Shown piece by piece: positions 50,463 through 56,905 of a stretch of 56,905 bases of DNA. A model generated the notes under the pieces. It did no database searches. It saw nothing but the letters and a program-made list of their open reading frames with translations, and was not told the DNA's origin. The DNA is from a virus: positions 1 through 56,905 of the IMG/VR virus record IMGVR_UViG_3300035187_002953, one strand, 5' to 3'. Position 1 is the stretch's first letter, and each line of letters starts with the position of its first letter. The translations under genes were made by a program, and so were the position numbers.

Positions 50463-50663
50463 ATGAATTATGGTACAGTAAAATTTTTTAACGACGAAAA
50501 AGGCTTTGGCTTTATTGCCGTTGAAAATGGCGAAGATATCTTTGTCCACTTCTCAAATATTGAAGGAACCGGCAGACGCTCACTGGCTGCTGGTCAAGAA
50601 GTAGAATTTGAGATTGGTCAAGGCCAAAAAGGTCTTGAAGCTAAAAACGTTAAACCAGTATAA
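50463..50663 (+). CDS. Cold-shock protein (CspA family)
   Basis: 66 residues, full length for the family. RNP1 KGFGFI and RNP2 IFVHFS, start [10 protein letters not shown]. Binds single-stranded RNA/DNA as a chaperone. Confidence 0.95.
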   Translation: MNYGTVKFFNDEKGFGFIAVENGEDIFVHFSNIEGTGRRSLAAGQEVEFEIGQGQKGLEAKNVKPV

Positions 50664-50696
50664 GCTTTACTATAAGTACTAAAGGGGAATAATAAC

Positions 50697-50858
50697 ATGC
50701 AAAAGAATCATTTATCTATAGCTACTTCTTTAGTCGACAAAGCAATTTCTGAAATTTCTTCAAGAAACCTTGTTTCTTCTTCTGAAATGACGGATCTATT
50801 ATTAGATATCCGTTTAGAAATTATGCTATTCCAAGAAACTAATTTATCTAAAGTTTAG
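50697..50858 (+). CDS. Small helical protein, unknown
   Basis: 53 residues, MQKNHLSIATSLVDKAISE. AAAGGGGAATAATA RBS. No domain recognised. Confidence 0.5.
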   Translation: MQKNHLSIATSLVDKAISEISSRNLVSSSEMTDLLLDIRLEIMLFQETNLSKV

Positions 50859-50924
50859 TTTTTGTCCGATAATGTCATACAGTGATATGCCTCGGATAGA
50901 AACTATTACTAAAAAGGAAACACA

Positions 50925-51125
50925 ATGAAAGTTAAATTTACTATTGAAATCCACGCTGACATTCCAGGTGAATTTCAAAACGATGCTTTAGCAGTTACTT
51001 TACTGCAAGAAGAAATTGATGAATTACTGTCAATTGGTGCTGAATACGAAAAAGAAGATCAACCTTCAGTTATGTTTGAATCAGCTAAGATTAAAACTTA
51101 CTTTCCTGGAGCAGGAAAACTTTAA
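50925..51125 (+). CDS. Unknown protein
   Basis: 66 residues, MKVKFTIEIHADIPGEFQ; strand-helix layout. AAAAAGGAAACACA RBS. Confidence 0.55.
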   Translation: MKVKFTIEIHADIPGEFQNDALAVTLLQEEIDELLSIGAEYEKEDQPSVMFESAKIKTYFPGAGKL

Positions 51126-51130
51126 CTTTT

Positions 51131-51406
51131 ATGCAACATTTACCTAGTGATTTTACAGCAAACGTATTAATGACTTACGACCAAATGCTTGAAGTCCACA
51201 AAGCAATTAGCGCTAAAATTATGAACATAATTACTACAGGATTTGAAAACGAAATTGATGATCCTTATTCTCAACTTCGCATTAGCACGTTAATGAATTT
51301 TCAAATTAAATTAGATGCTCTTATTACTCAAGCAGTAGATGAGTGGGAACAAAAAGTTGCAAAAGCTGAAATACAAGATCTCAATTATTTTGATTTTGAA
51401 GAATAA
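51131..51406 (+). CDS. Helical protein, unknown
   Basis: 91 residues, long helices (MTYDQMLEVHKAISAKIMN; FQIKLDALITQAVDEWEQ). Starts 5 bases after the previous gene. Confidence 0.55.
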   Translation: MQHLPSDFTANVLMTYDQMLEVHKAISAKIMNIITTGFENEIDDPYSQLRISTLMNFQIKLDALITQAVDEWEQKVAKAEIQDLNYFDFEE

Positions 51407-51430
51407 CTATAAAATTAATTAAGGATTAAG

Positions 51431-52195
51431 ATGAATGAGTTATCAATTCAAATAAAAAACTTAACAAAAAAATTTGCTCCAGGCTATTATCAATCTATAG
51501 ATGTTGATGAAGGCTGGTATCAAATTGTTTTAGATTGTGATAAAGAATTATCATCTATCGATCCAGATTATATTATTCTTCAAGTTAAACAAAAGTTTGG
51601 TGGATTGCGCTATTATTGTCAATCATCACAACCAGACAACCCTGAATTGTTTGCACAAATTAATTCAGTAATTAAAAAGTATGAAAACATTGCAGCAGTT
51701 ACTTGCGAAGTTACTGGTAACCCTGGTGTCTTAATGAAATCCGAAACTGGATGGCATAAGACGCTTGACCCCTTATGGGCTGAAAGTGCATTATTCCATA
51801 AGAACTATACTGTAGTTGATAAAACTCCGTTAGCCAATCTTCAGCCAGACTTTGATATTCAAAAATTCAAAAAAATTGCCGATAACTGGAGAAAAACAGC
51901 TATCGCACTTGCTACAGATTTAGGCAACCCCGATATTGCTATAGATCTTTATGAAGATATCCAAAGCGGATTGTATGACACAATTCGCGAAAGAATGATA
52001 CCTAATACTAATGTATCAAATGCTTTTGATGGTTTGCATGATTATGCAATGTTATTATCTACAAAAGCAGGCGAAGCTCAAGAACTTAGAGTAGCAGCAG
52101 AAGATTCCAGCGATGCTGAAAACACTTATTATTGGGAAGGCTATGAAGCAGCATTAGACTTTGCTATAGACTCATTGCCCAATTACAATAACTAA
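51431..52195 (+). CDS. Unknown phage protein with GW-Y...KFGGLRYY motif
   Basis: 254 residues. EGWYQIVLDCDKELSS and VKQKFGGLRYYCQSSQPD followed by EVTGNPGVLM and GWHKTL is a pattern I recall from many phage proteins of unknown role, in which the CE-x-CG zinc pair is usual; here only one Cys remains. The C-terminal 110 residues are helical. Confidence 0.6.
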   Translation: MNELSIQIKNLTKKFAPGYYQSIDVDEGWYQIVLDCDKELSSIDPDYIILQVKQKFGGLRYYCQSSQPDNPELFAQINSVIKKYENIAAVTCEVTGNPGVLMKSETGWHKTLDPLWAESALFHKNYTVVDKTPLANLQPDFDIQKFKKIADNWRKTAIALATDLGNPDIAIDLYEDIQSGLYDTIRERMIPNTNVSNAFDGLHDYAMLLSTKAGEAQELRVAAEDSSDAENTYYWEGYEAALDFAIDSLPNYNN

Positions 52196-52200
52196 TCTAA

Positions 52201-52273
52201 GGGCCGGTAGCTCAGTGGTTAGAGCAGGGGACTCATAATCCCTTGGCCGTGGGTTCGATCCCCACTCGGCCCA
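52201..52273 (+). tRNA. tRNA-Met (anticodon CAT)
   Basis: Acceptor GGGCCGG/TCGGCCC, D-arm AGCTCAGTGGTTAGAGC, anticodon stem GGGGA/TCCCT with loop CTCATAA, T-arm GTGGG/CCCAC. No encoded CCA. A CAT anticodon could also be tRNA-Ile2 if lysidine-modified. Confidence 0.92.
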
Positions 52274-52303
52274 CTACACCTATTGCATAAAGGAGAAAAA
52301 ATA

Positions 52304-52492
52304 ATGACTCAACCAAAATGGAACGACAAAGATGAAAATGGTGGTTATACTTATTTTTATATGCACCACGAAGTAAATGATCATGGCGAAACTGAAGAAG
52401 ACGCTGTAGCTATTCTTACTAAATACTTTGGTCCTGAACCAACTATAGAAGATTCTGATCTTGAAGATAGATGGTGGCAGGCCATAAGATGA
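52304..52492 (+). CDS. Small acidic protein, unknown
   Basis: 62 residues from ATG 52304 after AAAGGAG; the frame open from 52283 runs into the tRNA region and is rejected. Acidic, with TYFYMHHEVNDHGETEED. ATGA overlap with the next gene. Confidence 0.55.
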   Translation: MTQPKWNDKDENGGYTYFYMHHEVNDHGETEEDAVAILTKYFGPEPTIEDSDLEDRWWQAIR

Positions 52493-52662
52493 ACACAGCC
52501 CAACCTGAACAACAACCTTATATCAAACAGATGCCTAAAGGGGAATGCACTTATTGTGATTTAGAATACGATAAGCCTACTGGCTTTTTCCCCTCTCACA
52601 CAGCTTCCCCTAACTGCCGATCAGGCAATCATAACCATTGCACTTGTGATACTTGCTTTTAA
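52489..52662 (+). CDS. Small zinc-binding protein
   Basis: 57 residues; CTYC, then CRSGNHNHCTCDTC cluster. A Cys/His-rich double knuckle, coupled to the preceding gene. Confidence 0.6.
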   Translation: MNTAQPEQQPYIKQMPKGECTYCDLEYDKPTGFFPSHTASPNCRSGNHNHCTCDTCF

Positions 52663-52680
52663 AAACTACTAAAGGAAACC

Positions 52681-52932
52681 ATGAAACTTCAAACCATAGA
52701 ACTTCCTCTTAATCCTGAAAACTATTATGGACATTCTATAGCTATAAATAATCTTAAAGTAAACGATGTAATTTATTTAGGTAATAACAAAAATGCTACT
52801 TTGCATTTAGTTACTGATATTACTTGGAATGAATCCGGTTGGTACGAAGTATTAGCAGATCCTAATATTAAAATAATTGCTCCACCTAACACTCGTGTTA
52901 ATTTAGCTAGAAATGTAATTAATGCTCTCTAA
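52681..52932 (+). CDS. Unknown protein
   Basis: 83 residues, beta-rich (LKVNDVIYLGNNKNATLHLV), SH3-barrel-like spacing. AAAGGAAACC RBS. Confidence 0.55.
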   Translation: MKLQTIELPLNPENYYGHSIAINNLKVNDVIYLGNNKNATLHLVTDITWNESGWYEVLADPNIKIIAPPNTRVNLARNVINAL

Positions 52933-53050
52933 TTATTTTGACTTAATATCTATTGCTCTTAAAGAATCTTATTTTATGAGAATCTTTTTTGTAGCTATTA
53001 TTTCTTATTTTTACTTCTCCTTTAAAGGTGCCAAAAAATATGATAACTAA
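52922..53050 (+). CDS. Small membrane protein
   Basis: 42 residues, MLSNYFDLISIALKESYF then a helix FFVAIISYFYFSF. Overlaps both neighbours in other frames. Confidence 0.4.
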   Translation: MLSNYFDLISIALKESYFMRIFFVAIISYFYFSFKGAKKYDN

Positions 53051-53267
53051 AGTAATATACTTTTTTAAATCTTTATTTAATAAACCTTCTAACTTGCTTG
53101 ATTGTTCTAAACAATATTGTGCTGACCCAGATAACCCAGATGCCTTATATTGGGAAGACGAAGATTCTAGAGGTTTAACTTGCGGTCGTTGTAATCAAAT
53201 TATTAGTTTTGAAACTTATAATCAAAACGGCTCAACTGAATATTATATGAAAGAATTTAAAAATTAG
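53040..53267 (+). CDS. Small zinc-binding protein
   Basis: 75 residues from ATG 53040 (AAAGGTG 9 bases upstream; GTG 53028 is the alternative). CSKQYC near residue 24 and CGRC near residue 53 form a zinc ribbon. Confidence 0.55.
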   Translation: MITKVIYFFKSLFNKPSNLLDCSKQYCADPDNPDALYWEDEDSRGLTCGRCNQIISFETYNQNGSTEYYMKEFKN

Positions 53268-53278
53268 GAGATAACATT

Positions 53279-53764
53279 ATGGGTATGGACGTATATGGAC
53301 GTAATCCTGAAAACGAAAAAGGCGAATACTTTAGAAACAATGTTTGGTGGTGGCGACCACTTTGGATGTATGTTGAAGACACTTTCCCTGAAATAGCTAA
53401 ACTTGTTCCAAACGCTCATACCAATGATGGCGATGGACTTGGCAAAAAGCATTCTGTTATGTTAGCTAAAAAAATAAAAGCTAATATTAAATCTGGTCAA
53501 GTCAAACAATACGAAAAAGAATACACAGAAGCTATTGAAGCACTCCCTATGGAAGACTGTGAATATTGTTCTACCACTGGTCAAAGAACTTGGGAAGCAA
53601 ACTCCTCTAATAATCCTACTGATGAACCCATTCAAAAAGTATGCAATGCTTGTAATGGTTTAGGTAAGACAAAAACTTGGGCTGCTAATTATCCATTTAG
53701 CGAAGAAAATGTAATTGAATTTGCAGAGTTTCTATTATACTCTGGCGGTTTTAGAATATGTTAG
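53279..53764 (+). CDS. Phage protein with WWWRPLW motif and DnaJ-like zinc knuckle
   Basis: 161 residues. MGMDVYGRNPENEKGEYF and NNVWWWRPLW are shared by many phage proteins I have seen without a known role. CEYCSTTGQR and CNACNGLGKT form a CxxC-x-x-G-x-G pair like DnaJ/zinc chaperone knuckles. Confidence 0.65.
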   Translation: MGMDVYGRNPENEKGEYFRNNVWWWRPLWMYVEDTFPEIAKLVPNAHTNDGDGLGKKHSVMLAKKIKANIKSGQVKQYEKEYTEAIEALPMEDCEYCSTTGQRTWEANSSNNPTDEPIQKVCNACNGLGKTKTWAANYPFSEENVIEFAEFLLYSGGFRIC

Positions 53765-53798
53765 TATACTTTTATAATTCAATATAGAAAGGCTTTTT

Positions 53799-54164
53799 AT
53801 GCCACCTCTTAAAAACCAAAACAAAGTAGCGGTTAAAGATAACCGTACACCAGAAGAAATTGCTATTCAATCAGCAATTACTTCTCATTACAATATTCTT
53901 ACTCCTATGTACAAAGCTCAAAACATTCGCATTACTAGTCCTCTAACAAAAAAAGATCATCTTTTCAGCGTTACAGATACAAAGTTTTTCGAAATGTTTT
54001 ATGAACTTTCTCAACTAGGTTTAAAAGATAAGCTCTTTGATGAACTTGAAACTTTTATAGTTAAGATAGATCCTGATTGGCAATCAGTTTATTCTGATAT
54101 GGTTCAATACTTTGAATCAATGGACGGAACTAATGAAATTGCTCAAGACTCTAGTATATCGTAA
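53799..54164 (+). CDS. Unknown protein
   Basis: 121 residues, helical second half. Overlaps the next gene by 32 bases. Confidence 0.55.
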   Translation: MPPLKNQNKVAVKDNRTPEEIAIQSAITSHYNILTPMYKAQNIRITSPLTKKDHLFSVTDTKFFEMFYELSQLGLKDKLFDELETFIVKIDPDWQSVYSDMVQYFESMDGTNEIAQDSSIS

Positions 54165-54294
54165 TATAGAACACGCTGAGCAACGTCAAAAAGAAGTTCC
54201 TGAAAATGATGAACATTCCTATAGATATTGGGATGGTTATATCAGCGCTTTAAAATCTATCGTCCATGTTTTACCAGATGATCAGGATCTTTAA
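54133..54294 (+). CDS. Small helical protein, unknown
   Basis: 53 residues from ATG 54133 (MKLLKTLVYRNIEHAEQRQ); a TTG seven codons upstream is the alternative. SYRYWDGYISALKSIVHVL is a helix like the YYWEGYEAALDFAIDSL end of 51431-52195, suggesting a shared helical motif. Confidence 0.5.
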   Translation: MKLLKTLVYRNIEHAEQRQKEVPENDEHSYRYWDGYISALKSIVHVLPDDQDL

Positions 54295-54433
54295 TTCTGT
54301 CCCAATACATTACAGCGTGCATTTGCTTGTACTCTATATTGTCGTATCCATATTCATATGATTCTACTGCTTTCATCAAGCCCTTGTGAATCAAAATTAT
54401 TATTGTTGTTAAAATTATAAGTGCTATTATCAT
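54257..54433 (-). CDS. Possible leftward small membrane protein
   Basis: 58 residues, MIIALIILTTIIILIHKG helix and a Tyr/Lys-rich tail. No RBS, but GATACTATACAGGC sits just before ATG, fitting a leaderless promoter. Convergent with 54133-54294. Confidence 0.35.
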   Translation of the reverse strand: MIIALIILTTIIILIHKGLMKAVESYEYGYDNIEYKQMHAVMYWDRIKDPDHLVKHGR

Positions 54434-54536
54434 GCCTGTATAGTATCACACTATCTTATTAAGTGAACAGCTTAACTACTAGTATCTTTAAATTAGATAC
54501 CACCTATCTACAATCCAAATATGGAGTTTAAATCAA

Positions 54537-54989
54537 ATGAAATCTACAAGAAATAAAACTACCAATATAGCATTTCCTTCTAACTGGGAAAATTCTTATT
54601 TAATATTTTACAATTTTAATTCAGAATCTGTAAAGGAAGTTTTATACTTTAAATCAATTACAGAAGCAACAAATAAATCAGGAACTGCTTTAGGCTTCTA
54701 TGGTGTCAAAGCTTCCGCATACGGCATCAGGGTGCCCGCTAACGCCACTCATTGGTGTTTAGCTATCTTGGGTGGTTCTGCCCCAATTATAATTATGGAG
54801 CATCCTATTGCTGACAGTATGACTCAAAATGAATATCCTTTAAATCAAGACGTTTCTGTATTCTTTAATAGGTATTCTAAAAATGTTAAATTTATGATTG
54901 GTTCTAGCAATTATTCTAGATCAAAAACTAAAATACAAAATCTTCCAAATTATGATATAATAAACGATCTTCTTAATCAAGAAAGTTAA
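54537..54989 (+). CDS. Unknown protein
   Basis: 150 residues; N-terminal part beta-rich, including GVKASAYGIRVPANATHWCL. No signal peptide. No family recognised. Confidence 0.55.
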   Translation: MKSTRNKTTNIAFPSNWENSYLIFYNFNSESVKEVLYFKSITEATNKSGTALGFYGVKASAYGIRVPANATHWCLAILGGSAPIIIMEHPIADSMTQNEYPLNQDVSVFFNRYSKNVKFMIGSSNYSRSKTKIQNLPNYDIINDLLNQES

Positions 54990-55011
54990 CAATCATGTTA
55001 TTATTTTCCAG

Positions 55012-55122
55012 CCTTTCAACTCGAATACCTACCCTGTAACATACAGGGCGGTATACCCTCACTCTTATAAAGTGTTGAAAGGTTAGTCGGTCCACGTGGG
55101 TTCAATCCCCACCCGCCCTACT
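55012..55122 (+). ncRNA. tRNA-like structured RNA
   Basis: The 3' part has a perfect tRNA T-arm (GTGGG TTCAATC CCCAC) and acceptor AGGGCGG/CCGCCCT (55045-55051 with 55113-55119). The 76 bases between the ends give no normal D-arm or anticodon arm. CACT/AGTG with loop CTTATAA is the best candidate anticodon arm (TAT). CCTTTCAAC at 55012 pairs with GTTGAAAGG at 55074, and CCCTGT/ACAGGG competes with the acceptor. A decayed tRNA or a tRNA-mimic. Confidence 0.45.
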
Positions 55123-55142
55123 AACAAAATTAAGGAGCTTCT

Positions 55143-55493
55143 ATGAAAAATTATAGCCAACTTATTAAACAAATAAATGAGTCTATAAAAGAAGAAAAAA
55201 ACAATATAGAATCTACTTCTGAATCTATATCTAGTTTAGTCCAAACTTCTATTAATACTTACGAACAGATTAAACTTCTTCCTAAAAGTTCTATCTCTGA
55301 TCTTACTAGTATTTTTGTATTAATTGAATCTTTTTCTCAATCTATAGTTGATATATGCAACAAGTACATTGCTTCCAATGTATCTAATCCTGACTTTGTC
55401 GATTTATTATTAAAACTTAGGAATCTTCAAAACGATCTTCTTGCTTCTTTGATTATACTAAGAAGCAATTCGGAAGAATTTAATAAGTTTTAA
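55143..55493 (+). CDS. Helical protein, unknown
   Basis: 116 residues, nearly all predicted helix with heptads (LLLKLRNLQNDLLASLIIL). AAGGAGCTTCT RBS. Confidence 0.55.
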   Translation: MKNYSQLIKQINESIKEEKNNIESTSESISSLVQTSINTYEQIKLLPKSSISDLTSIFVLIESFSQSIVDICNKYIASNVSNPDFVDLLLKLRNLQNDLLASLIILRSNSEEFNKF

Positions 55494-55589
55494 CTCTTAA
55501 GCTGTTTTTTTTCTAAACTATTAAAAACAAAACCGTAAATCATACAAAAGTTTTGGTCACTTCTATACTAATTTTAAAGGAATATAAAC

Positions 55590-56273
55590 ATGTCATACGA
55601 CGATTATCTTTTGAATAATAATGACGATGATATTTTTAATGATGATTCTAACCAATCAGACAACGAGCATATTGCTAACACGTTCACTAACCATATGCGG
55701 AATGAACACAATATAGATCTCGACGCTAAAGATTTTATCACAGATGTTAAAACAGATAATGTAAGAGCTAAGATAGCTATTTCATTGTTTGAAGCTACCG
55801 GTAACTGGTTAGACACTGCTAAGGTTTCAGCTTTTACTAAAGCTACTCATGTTACTCTAGATAAATTAACTGATGGTCTTTATTCTAAGACTTTCTATTT
55901 TTATCAATTAGAGTCTCAACTTTCTCAAAGACACACAATCATCCAAGTTGTAACAGCTATGTCTGACATCGACAACAATGATTTTAAGGAACTTAGCAAA
56001 TTTATAAACGTTGAAATTGATACTATGTACATTCATGTTTTCTTTAAGACAATGCTTAATATTTTATTAAACGTTAATGCTAAAGAACGACTCGTTTATG
56101 CTGCACTAGGGAAAGAAATCAATTTGCCTGTTAATCCTAATTTAATTAATCCAGCACCAGACATGGATGATGATGGTTACATGGGACACGAGGACTTTAT
56201 GCAGGCTCAAATTAAATCTTATGTTACAAGAGATTATGTTAAAAGCATCATATCAAAAAATATTTCAAACTAA
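55590..56273 (+). CDS. Unknown protein, acidic N-terminus
   Basis: 227 residues. The first 45 are Asp/Asn-rich; the rest is helical. It contains ATG CGG AAT at 55698, the only CGGA in the 44-57 kb part that is not followed by a usable +1 frame (it stops after five codons), so it is read in frame here. Confidence 0.6.
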   Translation: MSYDDYLLNNNDDDIFNDDSNQSDNEHIANTFTNHMRNEHNIDLDAKDFITDVKTDNVRAKIAISLFEATGNWLDTAKVSAFTKATHVTLDKLTDGLYSKTFYFYQLESQLSQRHTIIQVVTAMSDIDNNDFKELSKFINVEIDTMYIHVFFKTMLNILLNVNAKERLVYAALGKEINLPVNPNLINPAPDMDDDGYMGHEDFMQAQIKSYVTRDYVKSIISKNISN

Positions 56274-56736
56274 AGCTAATGTTTTTAATAATTATTTTTT
56301 ATTAAAGACAGATTCTAGATCACAACTTAATTTAATATACACTATTATCACTGCTGTTGCTGCTGCTCAAGTCAATTATCTTTTCTTTGGAATAGATATA
56401 GTACTTTTAGTTATATTCTCAGTTTTGTCTCATGAGTTTGCCCATTATATATATTCCAAATCTTCTGGAGCAAAAACTTCTTTTCCTTTATTTATACCAC
56501 TACCATTCTTTATTATAGGAATGGTAAGATCCCAAAATCTTTCTGATGAATACAGATCTTCTGTTGCTATATCTGGAATGATTGCTGGTTCTTTTACTTT
56601 ATTTATAATGTTATTGTTAAATATATATTTTAATTATTTTAATCCATCAACAATAATTTTTATGATTCTTTTTGAGATTCTTATAAATTACTTTGGTTCT
56701 GATGGCAAAAAATATAGACTGTTTAAGAAAGGTTAA
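56236..56736 (+). CDS. M50-like membrane metalloprotease
   Basis: About 166 residues from ATG 56236 (or 56221). Hydrophobic helices flank LSHEFAHYIYSKSSGA, an HExxH zinc motif inside a membrane helix; the last motif INYFGSDGKKYRLFKK resembles the N-x-x-x-x-x-D-G metal-binding motif of site-2 proteases. It would cut membrane-bound substrates within the bilayer. Short for the family. Overlaps the upstream gene. Confidence 0.65.
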   Translation: MLKASYQKIFQTKANVFNNYFLLKTDSRSQLNLIYTIITAVAAAQVNYLFFGIDIVLLVIFSVLSHEFAHYIYSKSSGAKTSFPLFIPLPFFIIGMVRSQNLSDEYRSSVAISGMIAGSFTLFIMLLLNIYFNYFNPSTIIFMILFEILINYFGSDGKKYRLFKKG

Positions 56737-56740
56737 CGTA

Positions 56741-56905
56741 ATGCCTTTAATAATATTTTTGTCTGTTTTAGGAATATTTTCTAAAATTCAATCTTCTAAG
56801 TTAAGCAAAATAAACCAAAGCTATGATGAACAAAATAATGTTGATTATATATTTGCTTCTATTGTTAATCAATTAAATTTAGGGGATAACATTGAAGAAA
56901 CAAAA
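56741..56905 (+). CDS. Partial gene at right edge, unknown
   Basis: 55 residues visible, MPLIIFLSVLGIFSKIQSS hydrophobic start then soluble; no stop before the window ends. Confidence 0.5.
   Translation, partial: MPLIIFLSVLGIFSKIQSSKLSKINQSYDEQNNVDYIFASIVNQLNLGDNIEETK

Noticed and set aside
55045-55120. Ordinary tRNA-Ile (TAT)
   Set aside because: No D-arm fits and the region after the candidate anticodon arm is 20 bases long without a class II stem.
1-56905. CGG as a fully unassigned codon or obligatory shift everywhere
   Set aside because: Many genes at 27.4-44.2 kb and one at 55698 use CGG in frame, so the effect is not universal.
1-56905. CRISPR array, insertion sequence, integrase or attachment site
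   Set aside because: No regular short repeats with spacers, no transposase or integrase motifs were seen.

Overview
The window is a piece of an AT-rich tailed double-stranded DNA phage genome (Caudoviricetes). The host is inferred to be an actinobacterium. The grounds are a WhiB-type iron-sulfur regulator, an Rpf-type lysin domain, leaderless-looking promoters, Shine-Dalgarno sites matching AAAGGAGGTGA, and an exact chromosomal-type parS site. No species can be named from sequence alone.

Layout. (1) Positions 1-24450 lie on the minus strand and form the virion module: major capsid protein (cut by the window edge), a second head protein, prohead protease-scaffold fusion, glycosyltransferase, a run of tiny Lys/Ala-rich basic proteins, portal, S74-type tail fibre, terminase large subunit, several large Gly/Ala-rich virion proteins (one with a DEDDh exonuclease domain) and a ClpB-like AAA+ protein. 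(2) Divergent GGTATACT promoters at about 24.25-24.56 kb separate this from the rightward genes, which start with recA. (3) Positions 27.4-31.9 kb are a visibly more GC-rich block of single-gene cassettes. They have very strong ribosome binding sites, seven near-identical terminators, long direct repeats and four paralogues of an unknown small protein. (4) Positions 31.9-44.2 kb hold small unknown genes, several intergenic RNAs with long stems, a parS site, a two-domain lysin and an 851-residue protein that may be a two-barrel RNA polymerase. (5) Positions 44.2-56.9 kb hold an SF2 helicase, a secreted subtilisin-like protease, tRNA-Leu, tRNA-Met, a tRNA-like RNA, WhiB, a cold-shock protein, an M50-like membrane protease and many small zinc-binding or unknown proteins.

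The main discovery is a recurrent recoding signal. In eight places an open frame runs into an in-frame CGG codon followed by A. Shifting +1 there (skipping the C and reading GGA) joins it exactly to the next open frame. This restores a prohead protease-scaffold, an S74 tail fibre (twice in one gene), a large exonuclease-containing virion protein (twice in one gene), a small virion-region protein, and two small rightward genes. I checked the minus-strand virion module by eye and found no other in-frame CGG except a second one two codons after site 4, which lies past the shift point. By contrast, genes at about 27.4-44.2 kb use CGG, including CGGA, as ordinary in-frame arginine. The pattern suggests widespread, possibly stage-dependent, +1 frameshifting at a rare or hungry CGG codon. 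Its closest known parallels are +1 shifting in Euplotes and in some animal mitochondria. Systematic sequence error is the main rival explanation.
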